Shown here: piece after piece, positions 7,886-15,001 of the stretch
Layout of the letters: each line of letters opens with the position of its first letter
Position numbering within the stretch: position 1 is the first letter of the stretch
Origin: Massilia cavernae
GTDB taxonomy: Bacteria > Pseudomonadota > Gammaproteobacteria > Burkholderiales > Burkholderiaceae_D
Assembly: GCF_003590855.1 (NCBI RefSeq)
Contig: NZ_QYUP01000070.1
Location: forward strand, 1-33,658
Reading direction: 5' to 3'
Length of the DNA stretch: 33,658 nucleotides
Notes under the pieces: model-generated
Database searches by the model: none
Told to the model about the DNA's origin: nothing
Seen by the model: the letters and a program-made list of their open reading frames with translations, nothing else
Translations under genes and position numbers: made by a program

Positions 7886-7929
7886 TTTGCGCAAATGCAC
7901 GCCAAGTCATTGATTTTCAATGTATTGGC
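7886..7929. promoter_or_regulatory. two palindromes upstream of the nag promoter
   Basis: TTTGCGCAAA (7886-7895) is a perfect 10-bp palindrome. GCCAAGTCATTGA (7901-7913) and TCAATGTATTGGC (7917-7929) form an inverted repeat matching at 11 of 13 positions around TTT. No T-run follows on either strand, so protein-binding sites are more likely than a terminator. Confidence 0.4.
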
Positions 7930-7979
7930 GTGCAAGTGGCATTGCCGTGGAAGTCCAGCTGGTCTGTGGCTGGTATGCG

Positions 7980-9332
7980 TCAGTCGCGCTGCACGCGCGC
8001 GCCGCTGCGTTCGCCTGTCACCGCGCGCGACCGGTTCATGCTGGAGGTGCGGGTTTCGACCCTGGACCGGACATTGACGGTGGCATGGCCTGAGCCGCGC
8101 ACCACAACGTCGGCCTGGTCGGCTAGCAGGTCGCGCGCTTCGAGGCTGCCCGATCCGGTCAGCTGGGCGTTGATGGTGTCGACCCTGCCGCTGATTTCGG
8201 CGTTCGCCGGCCCGCTGATCCGCAGCGCCAGGCGCTTGCCGTTCATGGCGGCTTCCAGGCCGCCGGAACCGGTCAGCTCGGCGTCCAGCGTGCCCTCGAC
8301 GGTGGCCAGCTCGGTGGAGCCGGGGCCGCGGCTGCGCACGGTGGCGCTGTTGACCGCGAGCTGCTCGGCTTCCAGGTCGCCGGACCCGGAGATGTCGGCA
8401 GTGAGCATCGCGGTGCTGCCGGACAGCTCGACGTTGCCGGGGCCGGTCATGCGCAGGCGGACTTCCTGGGCGGCCAGGCCGCCGACCGACAGGTCGCCGG
8501 AACCGTGCACTTCGCCTTCGAATTTTCTCAGGCGGCCCGCCACGCAGGCGTTGCCGGGGCCGCGCAGGACCGCGCTGGCGCTTTCCACCGCCAGCGAACA
8601 GGCTTCGAGGTCGCCCGAGCCGTCCATGTGGGCGCGCAGGTGGCCCGCCATGCCGTGGAGGTGCACGCTGCCGGGGCCGTGCAGTTCGGCGCTGACGCCG
8701 GACAGGCGCAGGCCATCCGCTTCCAGGTCGCCGGAGCCGCTGACGGCCAGCCGCAGTTCGCCGCTGATGCTGCTGACGCCCACGTCGCCGGGACCGCTCA
8801 TCTTGATGTTCGCGCCGCCGGCGCGCATGCGGCGCAGGTCGAGATCGCCGCTGCCCTGGCTGTTGATTATCAGCTCGCGCACCGCGCCTGCCGCACGTAC
8901 GTCGCCCGGCCCGCCGACCGTGACCGTGAAGCTGTCGCCGGCCACCTGGTCAACGTCGACGTCGCCGCTGCCGGAGGTCTTCAGGCTGTACAGCATCGTA
9001 GTGGTGATGGTGACTGTGGCCGGCTCGGCCGACTTGCCCAGGGCGAACGAGAAGCCGCTGCGCCGCAGCGGGCGCACCACCAGGGTATCGCCGCGCGTGA
9101 TGGTTTCGATCTCGGCCAGCTGCTTCGCGTCGCCGGTCAGCGACAGCGAAGGGCGGCCTTGCGCGCGGATCACCACATGGAAGGGACCATCCAGCTCCAC
9201 CGAGCGGAAGGCGCCGACATTGCGTTGTTCCGACACCGTCGGTCCCTGCGGGGCCGCATGCAGGGCAGGGGTGGCGAACATGCCGGCGGCTACGGCAACG
9301 GCAAGGGTGGTTTGCTTGAGCACTGTTTTCAT
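7980..9332 (-). CDS. exported GIN/DUF2807-like protein with 16 alternating GSG/GPG repeats
   Basis: The 450-aa product starts at the ATG at 9332, giving the signal peptide MKTVLKQTTLAVAVAAG...ALHAA; a start 15 codons upstream is possible but would mask it. After a lead-in of about 95 residues (VGAFRSVELDGPFHVVI, typical of GIN auto-transporter-adhesin-like domains) come about 16 rungs of 20-21 residues, each opening with GSG or GPG. The two words alternate strictly for the first 15 rungs: SGSGDV, GGPGDV, QGSGDL, SGPGDV and so on. This predicts a right-handed beta-helix far longer than an ordinary GIN domain. The C-terminal tail is basic (RSRVETRTSSMNRSRAV). It is probably a periplasmic or surface protein; the function is unknown. 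Confidence 0.82.
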   Translation of the reverse strand: MKTVLKQTTLAVAVAAGMFATPALHAAPQGPTVSEQRNVGAFRSVELDGPFHVVIRAQGRPSLSLTGDAKQLAEIETITRGDTLVVRPLRRSGFSFALGKSAEPATVTITTTMLYSLKTSGSGDVDVDQVAGDSFTVTVGGPGDVRAAGAVRELIINSQGSGDLDLRRMRAGGANIKMSGPGDVGVSSISGELRLAVSGSGDLEADGLRLSGVSAELHGPGSVHLHGMAGHLRAHMDGSGDLEACSLAVESASAVLRGPGNACVAGRLRKFEGEVHGSGDLSVGGLAAQEVRLRMTGPGNVELSGSTAMLTADISGSGDLEAEQLAVNSATVRSRGPGSTELATVEGTLDAELTGSGGLEAAMNGKRLALRISGPANAEISGRVDTINAQLTGSGSLEARDLLADQADVVVRGSGHATVNVRSRVETRTSSMNRSRAVTGERSGARVQRD

Positions 9333-9433
9333 GATGGTTTTCGTAGGAGATCGGACGAAGCATGACGATATGTCCATCTCCAGTGTAGCGCGAGCGGAAA
9401 CCGACAGGCGCGCAAAAACCGGGGATCAAACGC

Positions 9434-9463
9434 AAAAAGCGGCGGACAGGCCGCCGCCGCTTT
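9434..9463 (-). terminator. Rho-independent terminator after the small Ala-rich exported protein gene
   Basis: On the minus strand AAGCGGCGG and CCGCCGCTT form a GC-rich stem that runs into a T-tract. It lies 26 bases after the stop codon at 9489. Confidence 0.8.
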
Positions 9464-9488
9464 CCGCCTGCATCGGCCGGGGTGCTGC

Positions 9489-9779
9489 TTAATTCTTGTA
9501 CTGCTCCAGCTGCACTGCCAGCGCGGTCTTGTGGTTCTTGACGAATTCGACGGCCTCGGTGCGCACCGCGGCGCGGTCGGCGGCCGTCGGCTGGCCGATC
9601 ACGATCGAAGGCACGTTCAGGTTTTTGGCGGCGATGCCGTTATTTGCATTGGCGGCAGCGGCTGCGGTGCTTGCCGCGGCAGCAGTCACGGCGGCGTTGG
9701 CGGCCGGCGCGTCGGCGGCGAAGACGGAACCGGCTACTGCGAAAGCTGCTGCCGCGGTGATGAATTTGATTGCGTTCAT
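9489..9779 (-). CDS. small exported Ala-rich hypothetical protein
   Basis: The 96-aa protein begins at the ATG at 9779, behind GGAG with a 7-base spacer. Residues 1-20 (MNAIKFITAAAAFAVAGSVFA) are a clear Sec signal. A low-complexity Ala/Asn stretch covers about residues 23-50, followed by a short conserved-looking module with VPSIVIGQPTAADRAAVR and EAVEFVKNHKTALAVQLEQYKN. I do not recognise a family. It is divergent from the LysR gene across a 116-bp interval that contains a palindromic LysR-type box, so it is the best candidate target of that regulator. A strong terminator follows. Confidence 0.72.
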   Translation of the reverse strand: MNAIKFITAAAAFAVAGSVFAADAPAANAAVTAAAASTAAAAANANNGIAAKNLNVPSIVIGQPTAADRAAVRTEAVEFVKNHKTALAVQLEQYKN

Positions 9780-9853
9780 GAGGTTTCTCCGTAAGTTGAA
9801 TTCCGATGAAAGCCAGTCTACACATTGCGCCCTGCGCAAAAAAGGCGAATAAT

Positions 9854-9881
9854 CGCAATGGACAATTGCGGTGGACGCAAT
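9854..9881. promoter_or_regulatory. LysR-type T-N11-A box and extra half-site
   Basis: ATTGCG (9865-9870) and CGCAAT (9876-9881) form a palindrome that fits the LysR T-N11-A rule, and a further CGCAAT lies at 9854-9859. The three elements are spaced 11 bases apart. A fourth, ATTGCG, lies at 9824-9829. They sit between the divergent LysR and exported-protein genes. Confidence 0.6.
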
Positions 9882-9895
9882 AATCAAAGGGCAAG

Positions 9896-10813
9896 ATGGA
9901 TAGGTTGCAATCGATGCGGGTATTTGCGAAGGTGGTCGAACTGGGCAGTTTTGTCAGGGCCGCAACCGCGCTCGACCTGTCGAACACGGTCGTCACCCGC
10001 AACCTGGCCGACCTCGAGGCCCACCTCGGCACCCGCCTGCTGAACCGCACCACGCGCAAGCTGTCGCTGACCGAGTCGGGCCAGGTGTACATCGAACGGG
10101 TACGCCAGATACTGGCCGAGATCGACGAGGCCGACGCCGAAGTGTCGTCGCGCTCGCGCAAGGCCAGCGGCGTGCTGCGCCTGTGCGGCAATGCCAGCTT
10201 CGGCCAGGCGCAGCTGGCGCGCCTGCTGCCGCTGTACGCGAAGGACATGCCCGACGTGGTGCTCGACGTGACCCTGTCCGACCATGGCGTCGACCTGGTG
10301 CAGGAAGGCTTCGACGTCGGCGTTTTCCTGGGTGTGCAGAAGTTCGACAGCAGCCTGATAGCGCGCCAGCTGGCCATATCCAACCTGGTGCTGTGCGCCT
10401 CGCCCGACTATGTTGCGCGGCGCGGCGAGCCGAAGTCGCCGCACGACCTGGCGCAGCACGACTGCCTCAATTTCGCCTTCGAGCAGCTGCGCCACCATTG
10501 GCCGTTGCAGTGGGACGACCAGCACATCAACGTGCCTATCCGCAGCCGCATGGTCTCGAACAACGGCGCGGTGCTGCGCGAGGCCGCGCTGGCGGGCATG
10601 GGCGTGATGATCCGTTCCTCGTTCACGATCGAGGACGACCTGACCAGCGGCCGGCTGGTGCGCTTGCTGAAGGAGCATCACCTTGGGCAAACCTCGGTGA
10701 TGATGGTGTATCCCAGCCGGCGCCTGATGACCTGGAAGATGCGTACCTTCGTCGATTTCATGGCCGGCCAGTTCCCGCAACCTGAAAGCGATCCATGGCT
10801 GGCCGCGCTGTAG
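9896..10813 (+). CDS. LysR-family transcriptional regulator
   Basis: The 305-aa protein has the LysR winged HTH at residues 1-60 (MDRLQSMRVFAKVVELGSF at the start, then DLSNTVVTRNLADLEAHLGTRLLNRTTRKLSLT) and an effector domain from about 90 onward, starting GVLRLCGNASFGQAQLARLLPLY. It closely resembles the proteobacterial subgroup whose members often control a divergent neighbour. The ATG at 9896 follows AAAGGG at suitable spacing. The palindromic ATTGC/GCAAT box just upstream suggests autoregulation and control of the divergent small exported protein. The effector cannot be deduced. Confidence 0.92.
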   Translation: MDRLQSMRVFAKVVELGSFVRAATALDLSNTVVTRNLADLEAHLGTRLLNRTTRKLSLTESGQVYIERVRQILAEIDEADAEVSSRSRKASGVLRLCGNASFGQAQLARLLPLYAKDMPDVVLDVTLSDHGVDLVQEGFDVGVFLGVQKFDSSLIARQLAISNLVLCASPDYVARRGEPKSPHDLAQHDCLNFAFEQLRHHWPLQWDDQHINVPIRSRMVSNNGAVLREAALAGMGVMIRSSFTIEDDLTSGRLVRLLKEHHLGQTSVMMVYPSRRLMTWKMRTFVDFMAGQFPQPESDPWLAAL

Positions 10814-10927
10814 TGGCGCAACCCGGCTGTATGGACGGCGCGGTAGGCGTGTGGAGCCTGCTGGTGTCATAATGGGAACATGGCGCGGAACCTGGAGGCG
10901 AACCGCGCGCGTGAGTGGAGAGCGACA

Positions 10928-11113
10928 ATGATTCGTTATGTTGGAAAGCAAAAAAACGCCGAGGGAGCCACCGTCTACGTATTCCTGATCAATGGACTGC
11001 AGAAGGAGGTGCGCGAAAGCGCGCTGAAACAGCATCCCGGGTGCTACGACGCCTTGCCCGCTTCGGCCAAGGCGCAGATAGCGGCAAACCGTCAATGGCT
11101 GTCAAAGCTCTAG
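10928..11113 (+). CDS. small hypothetical protein (61 aa)
   Basis: I start at the ATG at 10928 because GGAGAG stands 7 bases ahead; an in-frame ATG at 10880 has weaker support. The protein has no signal peptide. It begins MIRYVGKQKNAEGATVYVFL and ends in a short helical segment (PASAKAQIAANRQWLSKL), suggesting a small folded beta-alpha protein. The family is unknown to me. The last 19 bases overlap the next gene, so the two are probably translationally coupled. Confidence 0.6.
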   Translation: MIRYVGKQKNAEGATVYVFLINGLQKEVRESALKQHPGCYDALPASAKAQIAANRQWLSKL

Positions 11114-11583
11114 CGGCGCCACTGGCGGCAGCCGTGGCGGCGCTGGCCGCCTGCATCCTGCCGCTCCAGGCGCAGGCGGCGCCGTCCACCTTCAGTCCCG
11201 TCATCGGCAGCGCGCTGCTGTGCCGCAGCCACCTCGACAACGCCCACTTCCATTCCTACCTGACCTCGGCCTTCGGCCCTTCGTACAAGCATGAAGGCGG
11301 TGCATACTGGTTCAAGGCATCCGGCACCCTGTGGGGGACGCCGGTGTCCGACATCCTGGTCAGCGACGACACCAGCGAGCTGGTTTTCGTCGGCGCCGTG
11401 GCCGAAACCACGCCCGACAAGCTGGAACAGGCGATCCGCGGCGCAGCGGGCGTGCGCCACAAGCCGGCCGACAGCTCGGCATTTCCGGTCCGCCAGTCGG
11501 TCCCGGGTAGTAAAATCGTCTACTTCAACGACAAATCGAAGATCTACTGCGCCCGGTACAAGCCATTGCCCGCCGCGCGCTAG
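11095..11583 (+). CDS. exported hypothetical protein (162 aa)
   Basis: The start at 11095 places MAVKALAAPLAAAVAALAA...QAQAAP as a Sec signal of about 31 residues. The mature part of about 130 residues contains two Cys (in ALLCRSH and KIYCARY) that could form a disulfide, and a beta-rich pattern such as GAYWFKASGTLWGTPVSDILVS. It overlaps the preceding small gene by 19 bases, has no clear ribosome site of its own, and ends 18 bases before exeA. That places it in the same transcription unit as the secretion-linked ATPase. The function is unknown. Confidence 0.7.
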   Translation: MAVKALAAPLAAAVAALAACILPLQAQAAPSTFSPVIGSALLCRSHLDNAHFHSYLTSAFGPSYKHEGGAYWFKASGTLWGTPVSDILVSDDTSELVFVGAVAETTPDKLEQAIRGAAGVRHKPADSSAFPVRQSVPGSKIVYFNDKSKIYCARYKPLPAAR

Positions 11584-11601
11584 GGCGCTTCGCGCGAATT
11601 C

Positions 11602-13173
11602 ATGTACACGCATTTCTTCAGCCTGAAGCAGCCGCCGTTCGCGATCGCGCCCGATCCGCGCTACCTGTTCATGAGCGAACGCCATCGCGAGGCGCTGGCC
11701 CACCTGCTGTTCGGCGTGGGCAGCGGCGGCGGCTTCGTGCTGCTGACGGGCGAAATCGGCGCCGGCAAGACCACCGTCTGCCGCTGCTTCCTCGAACAGA
11801 TTCCCGAAAACTGCGAGCTGGCCTACATCTTCAACCCGCGCCTCTCCGTCGCGGAGCTGCTGCAGTCGGTATGCGAGGAATTCCATATCCCGCTGCCGGC
11901 CGGCGACAGCGTCAAGGGCTACGTGGACGCGATCAACCGCCACCTGCTGGCCAGCCATGCGCAGGGCAGGAACAATGTGCTGATCATCGACGAGGCGCAG
12001 AACCTGTCGGCCGACGTGCTGGAGCAATTGCGCCTGCTGACCAACCTCGAGACCAGCGAGCGCAAGCTGCTACAGGTGATCCTGATCGGCCAGCCGGAAT
12101 TGCGCACGATGCTGGCGCGGCCCGAGCTGGAACAATTGGCCCAGCGCGTCATCGCGCGCTACCATCTCGGCTCGCTGACGGAAGAAGAAACCGGCAGCTA
12201 CATCGCTCACCGGCTGGCCGTGGCCGGCGCCGCCGGCATGCCGTTCCCGCCTTCGACGACAAAATTGGTGTACCGGCTGACGCAGGGCGTGCCGCGCCGT
12301 ATCAACCTGCTGTGCGACCGCGCGCTGCTTGGCGCCTATGTCGAAAATACGCATGAAGTAAACCGCGCCATCCTGCGCAGGTCGGCCGCCGAAGTGTTCG
12401 GCGATGCCCAGCCTTCGGCGCGGCCGGTACGGCGTTGGGCGATGCTGGCCGGGGGAGTGATGGCGTGCGCCGCGATCAGCGCCGCCGCATGGCAGCTGAT
12501 GCCGCGCGAAGCCGCTCCAGTCGTGGCGAAAGCTTCGCCCGCGCCCATCAAGCGAGCACCGGTGGCAGCCGTCCCCGTCCAGGTGCAGGGCCATGCCGGC
12601 GCGGAAACCGCGCTGCGCGAACTGGGGGCCTTGTGGGGGCAGCAGCTGCCGGCGGGCGATCCCTGCGAGGCTGCGGCGCGCCTGGAGCTGCGCTGCCACC
12701 AAGGCAAGGGCGGCCTGTACGAACTGCGCCTGCTGGACCGTCCGGCGGTGCTGACGCTGCGCGATGGCGCCAAGTCCAGCTACGCGGTACTGGCCGCGCT
12801 GGACGATGCCAACGCAAGCTTCGTCCTCGACGGCAAGCGGCAAACCGTAAGCGTGGCATCGCTGGCGGCGCGCTTCGACGGTAGCTTCACCACCTTGTGG
12901 CAAGCCCCGCGTGGCTTCCGCAACTACGTACCGGCAGGGGAGAGCGGCGCGGACGTTGACTGGATCGGCCAGCACCTGGCGAGACTGGACGGCACGCAAG
13001 CACCGCAGCTTGGGACCCCGTTCGATGCCGGAATGCGCGAACGCCTGCGCGCATTCCAGTCGGCGCAGGGACTGGACGCCGATGGCCTTGCCGGACCGCG
13101 AACCTGGATGCGCCTGAACCAGCTGGCAGGCGTGGCGGAACCACGCCTGCTGGCCGCGAACAAGAAAAACTGA
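11602..13173 (+). CDS. gspA: ExeA/GspA-type AAA ATPase with peptidoglycan-binding domain
   Basis: The 523-aa protein carries Walker A GEIGAGKT (50-57) and Walker B NVLIIDEAQ (125-133) in the N-terminal AAA module, a single membrane span at about 277-296, and a C-terminal peptidoglycan-binding helical domain (MRERLRAFQSAQGLDADGLAGPRTWMRL). This is the architecture of ExeA, which with ExeB remodels peptidoglycan so that the type II secretin can assemble. The N-terminus MYTHFFSLKQPPFAIAPDP is typical. The gspB gene follows after 6 bases. No other type II secretion gene is in the window. Confidence 0.9.
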   Translation: MYTHFFSLKQPPFAIAPDPRYLFMSERHREALAHLLFGVGSGGGFVLLTGEIGAGKTTVCRCFLEQIPENCELAYIFNPRLSVAELLQSVCEEFHIPLPAGDSVKGYVDAINRHLLASHAQGRNNVLIIDEAQNLSADVLEQLRLLTNLETSERKLLQVILIGQPELRTMLARPELEQLAQRVIARYHLGSLTEEETGSYIAHRLAVAGAAGMPFPPSTTKLVYRLTQGVPRRINLLCDRALLGAYVENTHEVNRAILRRSAAEVFGDAQPSARPVRRWAMLAGGVMACAAISAAAWQLMPREAAPVVAKASPAPIKRAPVAAVPVQVQGHAGAETALRELGALWGQQLPAGDPCEAAARLELRCHQGKGGLYELRLLDRPAVLTLRDGAKSSYAVLAALDDANASFVLDGKRQTVSVASLAARFDGSFTTLWQAPRGFRNYVPAGESGADVDWIGQHLARLDGTQAPQLGTPFDAGMRERLRAFQSAQGLDADGLAGPRTWMRLNQLAGVAEPRLLAANKKN

Positions 13174-13179
13174 GGCGAC

Positions 13180-13833
13180 ATGTCCTACATTCTTGAAGCC
13201 CTGAAAAAAGCCCAGGCCGAACGCCAGCTTGGCAGCGCGCCGACCATCCACGCGGCGCCACTGTACCCCGCAGCCGTGCGTCCCGAAGCCAGCCGCAAGC
13301 CGCTGCTGATCGGGCTTGGCGCAGGCGCGCTGGCTGCAGGCGCCGCGGCGTTTGCATTGATGCGTCCCGCCGCACCGCCGCCGGCCCCCGTGCTGCCGGT
13401 GACGGTAGCCGCCGTACCGGTGGCGGCTACCCCTGCGCCGCCTTTGCCCGCGCCAGTCGCTGTACCTGTGGCAGCTGTCGAACCTGTGCGACCGCCTGCG
13501 CCGGCGCCGAAGCCCCGCGTCGCTGAGATCAATCCGCCAGTCCCGAAGCCGGCTCCCGTGGTGCAGACGCCAGCGCCCGAACCTGTTCCCGCACCGGTGG
13601 AAGACAATGCGCCTGCGCTCAGCCAGCTGCCGGAGTCGATCCAGCGCGAGATTCCCCGTATCGCAGTCGGCGGCTACATCTATTCGCCCAATCCCGCCGA
13701 CCGGCTGCTCCTGATCGACAAGGTGCTGCGCCGCGAAGGCGAAGAGGTCGCACCCGGGCTGATGCTGGAACGGTTGCTGCCCAGGGCCGCCGTCATGAAC
13801 TATCGCGGGTACCGTTACCGCATGCCGTACTGA
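13180..13833 (+). CDS. gspB: GspB-type secretin assembly partner
   Basis: The 217-aa protein begins MSYILEALKKAQAERQLG, the hallmark N-terminus of GspB/ExeB proteins, followed by one membrane span at about 44-61, a long periplasmic Pro/Ala/Val linker (about 62-150) and the conserved C-terminal GspB domain (IAVGGYIYSPNPADRLLLIDK to NYRGYRYRMPY). It should work with the adjacent ExeA/GspA ATPase in placing the type II secretin through the cell wall. The 6-base gap implies co-translation. Confidence 0.9.
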   Translation: MSYILEALKKAQAERQLGSAPTIHAAPLYPAAVRPEASRKPLLIGLGAGALAAGAAAFALMRPAAPPPAPVLPVTVAAVPVAATPAPPLPAPVAVPVAAVEPVRPPAPAPKPRVAEINPPVPKPAPVVQTPAPEPVPAPVEDNAPALSQLPESIQREIPRIAVGGYIYSPNPADRLLLIDKVLRREGEEVAPGLMLERLLPRAAVMNYRGYRYRMPY

Positions 13834-13842
13834 GGGGCGCCG

Positions 13843-14382
13843 ATGCATCCTGAACCAAAGCGGGAACCGCACGAGGTCCTCGGTGTGGTCGGCTGGTCGG
13901 GCAGCGGCAAGACCACGCTGCTCGAATACCTGGTCGCGCAACTGGCGGGGCGCGGCCTGCGCGTCAACGTCGTCAAGCACAGCCACCACGACATCCGGCT
14001 CGAGCCGCCGCACAAGGACAGTGCGCGCCTGCGCATGGCCGGCGCGGCGGAAGTGATGATCGCTTCCCCCTACCGGGTGGCGATCATGCGCGAGTTGCGT
14101 GGCGCCGCCGAACCGTCGCTGGCCGAACAGCTGGAGCGCCTGTCCCCGGCCGACCTGACGCTGGTCGAAGGCTACAAGTGGGAGGCCATCCCCAAGCTGG
14201 AAGTGTTCCGGCCCGCGCTGGGGCGGCCGCCGCTCTATCCCGACGACGCGCAAATTGTGGCGGTGGCGTCCGATTGTCCGCGTCCGGCGGCGCTGCGCCC
14301 CGATGTCGAATGGCTCGACCTGAACGACAAGCCGGCCGTCCTGGCCTGGCTGGCGGCCAGAATAAATTCAGGCGCGGCCTAA
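13843..14382 (+). CDS. mobB: molybdopterin-guanine dinucleotide biosynthesis adaptor MobB
   Basis: The 179-aa GTP-binding protein has the P-loop GWSGSGKT at residues 17-24, followed by VNVVKHSHHDIRLEPPHKDSARLRMAGAAEV, the MobB signature, and the Walker-B-like LTLVEGYKWEAIPKLEVFR. MobB assists MobA in attaching GMP to molybdopterin. It lies 9 bases after gspB, with no functional link, so it is probably a passenger of the same transcript. The C-terminus ends ARINSGAA. Confidence 0.93.
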   Translation: MHPEPKREPHEVLGVVGWSGSGKTTLLEYLVAQLAGRGLRVNVVKHSHHDIRLEPPHKDSARLRMAGAAEVMIASPYRVAIMRELRGAAEPSLAEQLERLSPADLTLVEGYKWEAIPKLEVFRPALGRPPLYPDDAQIVAVASDCPRPAALRPDVEWLDLNDKPAVLAWLAARINSGAA

Positions 14383-14436
14383 AGTTCCGTCGATCGCTGC
14401 CGTAAATCAGGGTAAGCCTTCAACACGGAGAACATC

Positions 14437-14637
14437 ATGGATGTAGCCGGAATTGCAAAACTGTCGACGACCATCGCCGAAACCGGGAACCGCCAGGAAG
14501 TCCAGACGGCGATCCTGAAGCGCGCGCTGCAAATGGAAAGCTCCGCCGCGACCCAGCTGATCGACGCCGTCGAGTCGGCATCGCCTGCGCAAAGCCTCCC
14601 TTCCCACCTCGGCAACACCATCAATACCACCGCCTGA
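14437..14637 (+). CDS. YjfB-family putative motility protein
   Basis: The 66-aa protein starts MDVAGIAKLSTTIAETGNRQEVQTAILKRALQ and ends in a Ser/Thr/Ala-rich tail, matching the small YjfB-type family often annotated as putative motility protein. GGAG precedes the ATG at good distance. There is no signal peptide or membrane segment; it is mostly helical. The biochemical role of the family is not established. Confidence 0.75.
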   Translation: MDVAGIAKLSTTIAETGNRQEVQTAILKRALQMESSAATQLIDAVESASPAQSLPSHLGNTINTTA

Positions 14638-14666
14638 GCCGGTTCCTCGCTCCTGGAAAAACGCGG

Positions 14667-14672
14667 TAGAAT
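14667..14672 (+). promoter_or_regulatory. possible -10 element of the bufferin-type operon
   Basis: TAGAAT lies 25 bases before the precursor gene ATG. The matching -35 (TTCCTC) is poor. An AGGAG ribosome site follows at 14686-14690. Confidence 0.35.
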
Positions 14673-14697
14673 CCGCCATCCCAACAGGAGTGAATAC

Positions 14698-14970
14698 ATG
14701 AACAAACGTCAAGCCATGATCGCCGCCGCCCTCGCAGGCGTGTGCGCCGCCGCCACCGTTTCGGCACATACCCCGGACCCTGCCAAGGGCGAGCAGGAAA
14801 AGTGCTACGGCGTCGCCAAGGCCGGCCAGAACGACTGCGCCAGCGCGACCGGCTCGCACAGCTGCTCCGGCGAAGCGACGGTCGACAACGATCCGGCCGA
14901 ATGGAAGTACGTTGCCAAGGGCACTTGCGAAAAGGCCGGCGGCAAGCTTCCCCAGGAAGACAAGAAGTAA
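14698..14970 (+). CDS. bufA1: bufferin-type (DUF2282/BufA1) metallophore precursor
   Basis: The 90-aa protein has a Sec signal (residues 1-23, ending TVSAH) and a DUF2282 core: [34 protein letters not shown]. Four mature cysteines are seen at 36, 47, 56 and 77. In characterised bufferins this family is a copper-binding RiPP whose cysteines are modified by a DUF692 multinuclear iron enzyme before export to the periplasm. The next gene encodes exactly that enzyme with its partner, which supports the role. AGGAG precedes the ATG. A copper response is inferred from the family; no metal regulator is visible. Confidence 0.88.
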   Translation: MNKRQAMIAAALAGVCAAATVSAHTPDPAKGEQEKCYGVAKAGQNDCASATGSHSCSGEATVDNDPAEWKYVAKGTCEKAGGKLPQEDKK

Positions 14971-15001
14971 TCCCCTGACAGTGCAAGACCGGCAACGCGC
15001 G

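Noticed and set aside
7901..7929. Terminator for the GIN-like gene
   Set aside because: The palindrome is not GC-rich and no T-run follows on the minus strand, so a binding site is more plausible.
12070..14253. 727-codon minus-strand frame
   Set aside because: It is a mirror of exeA, gspB and mobB, all of which have strong family motifs on the plus strand.
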